Shown here: piece by piece, positions 1 to 5,138 of the stretch
How positions within the stretch are numbered: position 1 is the stretch's first letter
Layout: the number at the start of each line of letters is the position of its first letter
Assembly: GCA_021798635.1 (NCBI GenBank)
Contig: JAJZGH010000302.1
Span: 1-5,138, forward strand
Length of the DNA stretch: 5,138 nt
Direction of reading: 5' to 3'
From: Planctomycetota bacterium
Lineage (GTDB): Bacteria; Planctomycetota; Phycisphaerae; WQYP01
Program-made: the position numbers and the translations under genes
The notes under the pieces: generated by a model
What the model was told of the DNA's origin: nothing
Database searches by the model: none
The model's input: the letters and a program-made list of their open reading frames with translations, nothing else

Positions 1-920
1 GGCTCGGTAATCATGCCCACCGCCGCAGTAGCGATTCCAACTTCGCGGCGAATTGTCTCGGCAAACGGCACCTGAAACCCGGGGCCGACAGGAATCTGGG
101 CCTTGGGCACCATCGCCCCGCTGGAACAATCAATTAAGTCCACCTCGGCAGCCTTAAGTTTTCTGGATAGCGCGACAGAATCTTCCAGTGTCCAGCCGCC
201 CGGAACCCAATCAACGCAACTCAATCGCACCGCCAGCGGCAGCCGCTGCGGCCAAACTTTGTGAACAGCCTCAATGGTTTCCATCAACATACGTATACGG
301 TTATCAAAGGTTCCGCCGTAGGCATCCGTGCGCTTATTGGCCAGCGGCGATAAAAATTCATTGATCAAATATCCGTGGGCACCGTGCAGTTCCAGCAGTT
401 CATAACCGGCGGTATGGGCACGCACCGCCGCCGCTGCAAACGCCGCTTGAACAGCCTGTATTTCCGCAACGCTCAATTCATGCGGCATGGGAGATTTGTC
501 GTCAAATGGTAAGGGGGATGGTGCCAACACCGTCCAGCCGCCCTCCGCGGGCGACAGGGCTTTTCCCGGGACCGGCACGGAAAAGAGCCTCGCTGTGGAC
601 GCCTTGCGACCCGCGTGCGCCAGTTGAATGCCCGGCGTTCCGCCATAGCGTTTAATAAAATCGGTGATCTTGGCCAGCGGCTCAATCTGCCCGTCATGCC
701 AAAGCCCCGCGTCGTGCGGACTAATCCGCCCCTCCGGTGTCACCGCTGTGGCCTCCGCCACAATTAATCCCCACCCGCCCACCGCACGCGAACCCAAATG
801 CACCAGATGCCAGTCCGTGGCACTGCCGTCCTCCGAAGAATACATGCACATCGGCGAAACGCCCAGCCGATTCCGAATCGTGACATCCCGCAATTTCAAT
901 GAATCAAAAAGATCAGGCAT
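1..920 (-). CDS. Old Yellow Enzyme family NADH:flavin oxidoreductase, YqjM class (C-terminus outside window)
   Basis: This is an FMN-dependent ene-reductase with a TIM-barrel fold. The family reduces activated C=C bonds of enals, enones and similar compounds with NAD(P)H, in the cytoplasm. The frame is open from ATG at 920 to the window edge, giving 306 complete residues; B. subtilis YqjM has 338, so roughly the last 30-60 residues are missing. Visible YqjM-class signatures are SPMCMYSSEDG at 22-32, where Cys25 and Tyr27 match the redox-tuning Cys26 and Tyr28 of YqjM. GIQLAHAGRKA follows at 97-107 (Gln99 binds flavin). HGAHGYLINEFLSPLANKR at 179-197 supplies the substrate-binding His179/His182 pair and proton donor Tyr184, and YGGTFDNR comes at 201-208. 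Arg232 in LAVRLS is the likely FMN-binding Arg. The start is supported by GGAG eight bases upstream. An ATG four bases further upstream hits a stop after three codons. The family assignment is firm; the physiological substrate is unknown. Confidence 0.94.
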   Translation of the reverse strand, partial: MPDLFDSLKLRDVTIRNRLGVSPMCMYSSEDGSATDWHLVHLGSRAVGGWGLIVAEATAVTPEGRISPHDAGLWHDGQIEPLAKITDFIKRYGGTPGIQLAHAGRKASTARLFSVPVPGKALSPAEGGWTVLAPSPLPFDDKSPMPHELSVAEIQAVQAAFAAAAVRAHTAGYELLELHGAHGYLINEFLSPLANKRTDAYGGTFDNRIRMLMETIEAVHKVWPQRLPLAVRLSCVDWVPGGWTLEDSVALSRKLKAAEVDLIDCSSGAMVPKAQIPVGPGFQVPFAETIRREVGIATAAVGMITE

Positions 921-928
921 TCATGTAA

Positions 929-932
929 CTCC
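929..932 (-). promoter_or_regulatory. Ribosome binding site of the OYE gene
   Basis: GGAG on the minus strand lies eight bases before the ATG at 920-918. It decides the start in favour of this ATG over the overlapping ATG at 924-922, whose frame closes almost at once. Confidence 0.7.
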
Positions 933-1005
933 AAAAATCAGTATGCGCCAGGTGCCACGGCAATTATTATCTAACAATCCCCACGCCCCAGCATCAGGTT
1001 AGAGA

Positions 1006-1035
1006 AGTATAGAGAGCACCTCGCCAGTAAATCAA
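1006..1035 (-). promoter_or_regulatory. Candidate sigma-70-type promoter for the OYE gene
   Basis: Reading the minus strand, TTGATT (1035-1030, four of six matches to TTGACA) is followed after 18 bases by TATACT (1011-1006, five of six matches to TATAAT). Transcription would start near 1000, leaving a leader of about 80 bases before the ATG at 920. The boxes are seen directly; the function is inferred. Planctomycete promoters are poorly conserved, so the call is tentative. Confidence 0.35.
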
Positions 1036-1425
1036 GCCGCCCACGCCGGGACAGGGAACAATGAGCAAGGATCAATGATCAACGAACCGACCACTGGGAC
1101 TTCCAAATTTTTGATCCGTGGTTATTGGTCGCTGAACAGATGCGCTGAGGCACCGTTGCCCGAAACCAAGTGCCGAAATCAGGCTGCGGTTTAGCTGATC
1201 GAGAATTGTTCTTTACGTCCATAACGCCCTTCTGCATGTGATCCCTTCGGCCGTAAGATTATTGTACTGCCGTCTTAACGCTTTCGGTATTCCTCGATCC
1301 ATTCCCGCAGCATCGCCAGCCAGCCGCTTTTGAGCAATCTTCAGGGCCGTCCGCTCCGCAACAGTTATCAAACAGCGTTATCAAGAATGCGTATAAAACT
1401 CTCGGAGCAAGAAAATCCAACATCT

Positions 1426-1452
1426 ATCCGCGTAATCCGCGTAATCCGCGGT
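1426..1452 (+). repeat. Triplicated 9-mer ATCCGCGTA
   Basis: ATCCGCGTA occurs at 1426-1434 and 1435-1443. A third copy at 1444-1452 is altered at its last bases (ATCCGCGGT) and runs into a tract of seven T. The pattern of ATCCGCGTA units ending in CCGCGG plus a T run is one I recall seeing in intergenic DNA of many unrelated environmental bacteria, where it creates spurious peptides with IRVIRVIRG or YADYADYAD. The repeat itself is read directly; its wide distribution is recollection only. Confidence 0.8.
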
Positions 1453-1513
1453 TTTTTTACGGTATGTCCCACTTGGCAGCCAAGGAGAACGAATTTGACT
1501 CCATACCCAATCT

Positions 1514-1542
1514 GAAAAAAAGGTACCTGACACCTTTATTTC
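1514..1542. repeat. Hairpin-forming intergenic repeat (GGTACCTGACACC core)
   Basis: The left arm GAAAAAAAGGT (1514-1524) pairs with ACCTTTATTTC (1532-1542) over 11 positions with one mismatch, around a seven-base loop ACCTGAC. The core AAAGGTACCTGACACCTTT is a sequence I recall as scattered through many bacterial genomes, often near REP/IS200-like transposase genes; no such gene is visible here. It could also act as a weak bidirectional terminator, since it has T-rich and A-rich flanks, although the stem is AT-rich. Confidence 0.65.
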
Positions 1543-1574
1543 GGGGTGGAGCAGGTGGGTTATGCGTGATAGGC

Positions 1575-1665
1575 CATTTTTATTCACATAATACACATTA
1601 TATTCGTTTATGCGATTAAATCGCTATTGATTGAGAAATATTATACATGTTGAAACTATTAACAA
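1575..1665 (+). promoter_or_regulatory. AT-rich probable promoter segment of the exported-protein gene
   Basis: This stretch is far more AT-rich than its surroundings and lies upstream of the plus-strand gene at 1758. Possible -10 boxes are TATATT (1599-1604) and TATTAT (1639-1644), each five of six matches to consensus. Neither has a good -35 at normal spacing. For TATTAT the best is TTAAAT (1616-1621), which overlaps the dyad at 1612-1624. The exact promoter cannot be decided from sequence alone. Confidence 0.3.
1612..1624. promoter_or_regulatory. Operator-like inverted repeat GCGATT-A-AATCGC
   Basis: GCGATT (1612-1617) and AATCGC (1619-1624) form a perfect inverted repeat around a single A, inside the AT-rich segment upstream of the exported-protein gene. 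A one-base centre cannot form a hairpin, so a dimeric DNA-binding protein is the more natural reading. No cognate regulator is visible in the window. Confidence 0.3.
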
Positions 1666-1745
1666 TTTGGTTCGTTTGGCTGGTCAGACGGGTTGATGAA
1701 CCGGTGGCGCGTGCTGCGGAGAACTCGTTTGGGCCGGATGTAGTT

Positions 1746-1751
1746 AAGGAG
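1746..1751 (+). promoter_or_regulatory. Ribosome binding site of the exported-protein gene
   Basis: AAGGAG lies six bases before the ATG at 1758. It is the best Shine-Dalgarno sequence in the window and fixes the start here, rather than at the in-frame ATG at 1647, which has only a weak GAG upstream. Confidence 0.85.
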
Positions 1752-1757
1752 ATACTT

Positions 1758-2234
1758 ATGTTCTGGCAAAATTCAGTTCGGTGTCTGGGTGGCAAAGCGG
1801 CGGGATTGAAACTTGGCTTGCTGGCGGGTGCGACCGTGGCCATGTTCGCTGCGGCAGCGCCGGCGCATGCGGGTGTGCGGATTGCCTTCGGATTTTCAAT
1901 ACCCTTCTATGCACCGGTTCCAGTCTTTGTACAACCGCAGCCCATTTACTATACGCCGCAGGCTGTCAACTATCCGCCGGTTTATGCACCACTTCCGGCA
2001 CCGGCGATGTGCCCCCCTCCGCAGCCGCTGTATTATTCGCCGCCGGCATATTGCCCGCCGCCTGTTGTGTATCAGGCACCGCGTCCCGTTTTTTATCATC
2101 CGATTTATCGGCCACGGGCCGTATGGCCTGATCGCGTGGGCACCTGGCGGCGACCTGATCGCGATGATCACGCCTGGTTCCGCGGCAATCGTGATGGACG
2201 GCGAGATTTTGCACAGCGCCGCGAATGGCATTAG
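1758..2234 (+). CDS. Secreted Pro/Tyr-rich protein of unknown function
   Basis: I do not recognise a named family. The 158-residue product starts with a Sec-type signal peptide: basic n-region with Arg8, Lys13 and Lys18, hydrophobic core at about 19-34, and a probable cleavage site after APAHA at 38. The mature protein is about 120 residues. Residues 49-119 are low-complexity, with about 24 Pro and 11 Tyr in 71 residues, and contain two CPPP motifs with the only mature cysteines, Cys85 and Cys99. The C-terminal tail (120-158) switches to Arg/Asp/Trp-rich sequence with PDR at 124-126 and 133-135. Such proteins are usually extracytoplasmic, and a surface or envelope-associated role is inferred only from composition and the signal peptide. 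The frame extends in phase to ATG 1647, which would add 37 residues, but the AAGGAG upstream of 1758 and the signal peptide at that start favour the short form. It appears monocistronic, with its own terminator. Confidence 0.8.
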   Translation: MFWQNSVRCLGGKAAGLKLGLLAGATVAMFAAAAPAHAGVRIAFGFSIPFYAPVPVFVQPQPIYYTPQAVNYPPVYAPLPAPAMCPPPQPLYYSPPAYCPPPVVYQAPRPVFYHPIYRPRAVWPDRVGTWRRPDRDDHAWFRGNRDGRRDFAQRREWH

Positions 2235-2252
2235 ATAGTAGTTTTTTACGGG

Positions 2253-2293
2253 AACCGGCTCGCTGAATTGTGTTCGGCGGGTCGGTTATTTTT
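2253..2293 (+). terminator. Intrinsic terminator of the exported-protein gene
   Basis: The arms AACCGGCTCGCT (2253-2264) and GGCGGGTCGGTT (2276-2287) form a 12-pair stem including three G-U pairs, with an 11-base loop, followed by ATTTTTG. It begins 19 bases after the stop codon at 2232-2234. On the minus strand the three G-U pairs become A-C mismatches and the hairpin is not followed by T residues, so it should act only on plus-strand transcripts. Confidence 0.65.
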
Positions 2294-2422
2294 GTATCCG
2301 TTGGCGGAGCTTCAGGCAGGCTGGGAAGCCCGCACCACAATGCCGGGGCATCCTCCGAAACGCAACTTTCAATGCGGCGCTCCGTTGCCGGACCCGCAAT
2401 CGCTACACTCATACACAGCCGC

Positions 2423-5138
2423 TTATTTTTTCATGGATTGTACAACGCGCTGGGCTTGCGTGGCGATGTCGCCCTGCATGCCGCCGAGGTGGCGGACTAG
2501 GGCGCGTACGCCTTTTTTTTGTGCGGCATTACCGGCGTGTTGCAACTGATTGTTGAGATACGACGAATCGGCATTCACCTGCAATTGCAGGAGCTTAAGC
2601 AACTTTAACTGAGCCGCCGGCGGCATAAGTTGCTGCTTGCCGCCGCCACCTCCCCCGCCGCCGCCTCCGCCCCCTTTTTTCGGATTCTGCTGCTGTTTAA
2701 GCGCGTCGATAATATCTTTAATTTTCGCTATCGCTGAAGTTTGTTCATCCAGCACACCTTGATTGGCAGTAGCACCCGCCAGAATATTGGCTGCACTGCG
2801 CATATCGTCGATGATCTTACCATTGAGCCACGCCAACAGCGGTGCCGGACCGGATTCCACCTGACCTAACGCGGCAAGCTCAGCCATCAGCAACTGCTGG
2901 GCGCGGGCAATGCCAATGGCCTGCAACTGCTGCGGTCGATTTAATATTCCCTGTGCCACCCGGGCTTCACGCAGGGCGCCGGTTTGTTCCAACAATGATT
3001 CCTGGGCCTTAAGCAGCAATTGATATTGCTTTTTCAAACTGGCGATCTGATTCTGCCGTTGTTTGTTCTGAACTTTTTTGAGTTGTTTTTGCAGCAACGC
3101 CAGTGCCCGCCGCAAATGATGCAAAGCACTGTTTTGATACTTTAACGCGTGCGGCTGATGGTCGCGCAGCAACGATCCAGTCGCCTGCCCCATATTTCCG
3201 CCCGCGGTGTGCAACAGTGCCGCCACCCGCCCCGATTGATCCACCTGATCCGCCTGCGGCGTGGCCGCGAGCGTATCAAGTTGCAGGCGACTTTCCCGAT
3301 TAGCGCTGGGGGCCAGAGCGGCCTGAGGCGCTTTATTTCCAGCTTGGGTGGTGGCGACAATCAATGCTTTTTGACGAAGGATTAACTGGGCCACAATATT
3401 GATCATGTCGCGCAGTTGCCTGGCAAGCTGCCGCAGGGATTTATTGCGTGCGCTCTTCAAGGCTTTGAGCATATCGCTTAACGCCTTATGCGCCTGGGCC
3501 TGCCCCGCAGAACCGGACTGCATCTGATTTTTGTTGATGGCACCGGCGGCCAACTGCATGGCCGAACTGACGGCCTGCTGTTGTGCAATTTTCGCCGCAC
3601 TGGCCAGCGCCGCCGCCAACGCGGGATTGCTTTTTTGCAAAGCCTGCGCCGCCTGCTGGAGCTTATCCGCAAGTTTCGCGGCCTTACCGGCCAGAGTATT
3701 TTGCTTCTGCGCCAGATGCTGCAACGCCTTTTGTAACGCGGGCGGAAGTTGATTCATATCCATGCCGATCGTTTTGCCGGCCAGCGCCTTGAGTTGATTC
3801 TGCAGCAACTGCTGGTGATGCAGCATGTTGCGGGTTTTGGCCAGCAGAGAGTCAAACTCACCCTGTGCGCCCAATTGGTTCAACAGGTTGCGCATGGTCC
3901 GCATGGCCTGATTTTGTGCCGCATGTGCGCGTGCGAGTTGCTGAGCCGCTTTGGCCCCGGCATTTTGCCGGGCCAGCGTATCGCCACGCGTTAAACGTGC
4001 CGCCGCCGCAGGCATGGTGAGCTTACCCACCTGCCCCATTTTACTTGCGGCCAACAGGGCCAATTTACCGGCGGTGGATTGATCAAGTTTATTGCGCCGG
4101 GCAATGCGGTTGATATGCCCCAGCGTCCGTGTGATCTGATCGGCCCGTGCCGCCTGATCAGCCTGTTGCGTAGCAAGATCAGATAGCGCGGTTTGCTGTT
4201 GCGCGGTGGCTTTTCCGGTACTTTTAATAGATTGGTCAATGGCCGCAGTTTGAGCGGCAGTATTTTGCTGCCGCACCAGCAACGCTTTAATAGCCCGTCG
4301 CACGCTTTGCAGGTCCGCGGTTATCTCAGCGGCAATTTCCTGGCGTGCCCGGATCATAACCAGCAGGCGGGCGGATTTTACCAGCGGATGGTGTTGGATG
4401 GCTCCGTTGGGTAATGTTTTCTGATAATTATCGCCAGCCAGGGCCGTGAGTTCCACGGTGTCTCCCGGAACCAGATGCAGTTTCGCAGGCGACCAGGGCA
4501 GCGTGCTACTGCCCTGCTGCAAGCGGGTCTGTGCATCATAGGCCAGGGTTTGCCAGGCCAGCGGCGTACGGAAAGCAGGCGTGGTGCGGCCTTTGATATC
4601 ACTGACTGTCCCATTTAAAAAAAGCCTGGTCAGCCCCAGATCATCACTGCCTTGGATGGTCAGGTGAAATGAGCCGTCGGCAGTGAGTTCAACGGAATGT
4701 TGGGGATGTGCAATAACCACACTGGGCAGCGAATCCGGAATGACGGTTAACTGGATCGCTCCGCCTCGGCGATTACCCAAACCGGAATGACTGATGATCC
4801 GCAGCCGGCCGGAGATGGATTTTTCAGCCAGCCATTGAATGGTCAGTGCCTTGGCCTTCTGGCGGATCGTATGGGCGTGCAAGGTGATGGGTGTATTGCT
4901 AACGGCATTAACCAAAGCAAAAGCTGCCATCGCGGAATCGGATTGCAGCGGCTGATCTGCGGTGATGGTCAGGGTGATCATGGATCCACGAATGACCCGG
5001 ACCTGATGATTGAGCACATTGACATTAAAAGTAGGAGCTTTTTTGGCATAATCCGGCGGGGCGATGCGGGCCGTCATAGCCATAATGCGCGGGCGCGGCA
5101 TCAAATGAATCGTCAGCCAAGGTTCGCGATGATCATCA
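2423..5138 (-). CDS. Very large Ig-like plus helical-rod protein, DUF4175-like (N-terminus outside window)
   Basis: The frame is open to the window edge (904 residues visible). TTG at 5104 and ATG at 5101 are probably internal: they lack a ribosome binding site, and upstream codons (EPWLTIHL) read on into the same beta-strand region. Numbering here is from TTG 5104. Residues about 5-121 and 122-251 look like two beta-sandwich domains, with IAPPDY at 14-19, DDLGL at 154-158 and LVPGDTVELTALAGDNY at 211-227. Residues about 252-806 are a long Gln/Ala-rich helical, probably coiled-coil, region with no obvious membrane segment. A run of 12 Gly (811-822) precedes MPPAAQLKLLKLLQLQVN (827-844) and a final helix (about 865-893). 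This order matches large planctomycete proteins that I recall as DUF4175-like, which carry N-terminal membrane helices and often sit near MoxR, DUF58 and VWA genes. Function is unknown; an envelope-associated structural role is inference. The CDS is certain; the family is probable. Confidence 0.88.
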   Translation of the reverse strand, partial: DDHREPWLTIHLMPRPRIMAMTARIAPPDYAKKAPTFNVNVLNHQVRVIRGSMITLTITADQPLQSDSAMAAFALVNAVSNTPITLHAHTIRQKAKALTIQWLAEKSISGRLRIISHSGLGNRRGGAIQLTVIPDSLPSVVIAHPQHSVELTADGSFHLTIQGSDDLGLTRLFLNGTVSDIKGRTTPAFRTPLAWQTLAYDAQTRLQQGSSTLPWSPAKLHLVPGDTVELTALAGDNYQKTLPNGAIQHHPLVKSARLLVMIRARQEIAAEITADLQSVRRAIKALLVRQQNTAAQTAAIDQSIKSTGKATAQQQTALSDLATQQADQAARADQITRTLGHINRIARRNKLDQSTAGKLALLAASKMGQVGKLTMPAAAARLTRGDTLARQNAGAKAAQQLARAHAAQNQAMRTMRNLLNQLGAQGEFDSLLAKTRNMLHHQQLLQNQLKALAGKTIGMDMNQLPPALQKALQHLAQKQNTLAGKAAKLADKLQQAAQALQKSNPALAAALASAAKIAQQQAVSSAMQLAAGAINKNQMQSGSAGQAQAHKALSDMLKALKSARNKSLRQLARQLRDMINIVAQLILRQKALIVATTQAGNKAPQAALAPSANRESRLQLDTLAATPQADQVDQSGRVAALLHTAGGNMGQATGSLLRDHQPHALKYQNSALHHLRRALALLQKQLKKVQNKQRQNQIASLKKQYQLLLKAQESLLEQTGALREARVAQGILNRPQQLQAIGIARAQQLLMAELAALGQVESGPAPLLAWLNGKIIDDMRSAANILAGATANQGVLDEQTSAIAKIKDIIDALKQQQNPKKGGGGGGGGGGGGKQQLMPPAAQLKLLKLLQLQVNADSSYLNNQLQHAGNAAQKKGVRALVRHLGGMQGDIATQAQRVVQSMKK
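2639..2680 (-). repeat. Poly-Gly (12) tract preceded by Lys-Lys in the large protein
   Basis: Twelve consecutive glycine codons (2639-2674) follow two AAA lysine codons (2675-2680). The glycine codons are mixed GGC, GGG, GGA and GGT, so the tract is probably kept at the protein level and did not arise only by recent slippage of one codon. It separates the long helical region from the conserved-looking C-terminal segment and probably acts as a flexible linker. Confidence 0.85.

Larger units (their letters stand above)
921..1757. other. Divergent intergenic region without a credible gene
   Basis: The roughly 840 bases between the OYE start and the start of the exported protein contain only short open frames without ribosome binding sites or recognisable protein sequence. 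From the OYE side the region holds the candidate OYE promoter and an imperfect direct repeat, CAATGAGCAAGGAT followed by CAATGATCAACGAA (about 1059-1086). About 300 bases of unremarkable sequence follow, then a tandem 9-mer (1426-1452), a hairpin repeat (1514-1542) and an AT-rich stretch (about 1575-1665) with a dyad. The open frames over 1330-1596 in both directions, with peptides such as IRVIRVIRG and YADYADYAD, are translations of the 9-mer repeat and should not be taken as genes. Confidence 0.7.

Noticed and set aside
664..1002. A 112-codon plus-strand open frame opposite the OYE gene
   Set aside because: It is antisense to a clearly recognisable enzyme gene and has no family resemblance of its own.
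1218..1385. Possible decayed minus-strand coding remnant: one frame reads LLKSGWLAMLREWIEEYRKR before a stop at 1277-1275, and another reads VAERTALKIAQKRLAGDAAG
   Set aside because: The pieces look protein-like but lie in different frames, have no start codon or ribosome binding site, and match no family I can name. A pseudogene is possible but not supported without a database search.
1330..1596. Overlapping open frames on both strands (61 and 71 codons) in the intergenic region
   Set aside because: Their sequence is produced by the ATCCGCGTA repeat and the hairpin repeat. They have no ribosome binding site and no recognisable protein content.
2352..2395. Short palindromic sequences in the convergent gap (for example GCAAC/GTTGC arms) as a minus-strand terminator
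   Set aside because: The stems are only about five pairs with long loops, and no T tract follows on the minus strand.
1966..2412. A 148-codon minus-strand open frame across the exported-protein gene and the convergent gap
   Set aside because: It is antisense to the Pro-rich coding sequence, whose codon bias keeps the opposite strand open. It has no recognisable domain.
3478..4239. Several plus- and minus-strand open frames of 64-82 codons inside the large minus-strand gene
   Set aside because: All are shadows of the continuous 904-residue frame, arising from its Gln/Ala-rich codon composition.

Overview
The window looks like chromosomal DNA of a mid-to-high-GC bacterium. The best guess is Planctomycetota or a related PVC-group lineage. 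The main reason is the large minus-strand protein: Ig-like domains, then a long Gln/Ala-rich helical region, then a poly-Gly tract followed by a PPxAxLKLLKxLQ motif. I recall this architecture from planctomycete DUF4175-like proteins, usually found near MoxR/DUF58/VWA genes. The short ATCCGCGTA tandem repeat in the intergenic region also fits, but the assignment is an inference and not proven.

There are three genes. (1) Positions 1-920, minus strand, hold the first 306 residues of an Old Yellow Enzyme of the YqjM class; its C-terminus lies outside the window. (2) Positions 1758-2234, plus strand, encode a 158-residue secreted Pro/Tyr-rich protein with a clear signal peptide and a strong ribosome binding site. 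(3) Positions 2423-5138, minus strand, hold at least 904 residues of a very large protein that is open at the window edge, so its N-terminus is not visible.

Genes 1 and 2 are divergent across about 840 bases without a credible gene. That gap holds a candidate promoter for the OYE gene, a triplicated 9-mer (1426-1452), a hairpin repeat unit with arms ending AAAGGT/ACCTTT (1514-1542), and an AT-rich segment with a perfect dyad (1612-1624) just before gene 2. Genes 2 and 3 are convergent. The 188-base gap between them contains a good intrinsic terminator for the plus strand.

Nothing in the sequence shows that the three genes work together; they appear to be independent transcription units. I see no tRNA, rRNA, CRISPR array, transposase gene or phage gene. 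The most unusual features are the almost glutamate-free basic helical region of the large protein and the cluster of dispersed-repeat-like elements in the divergent intergenic region.
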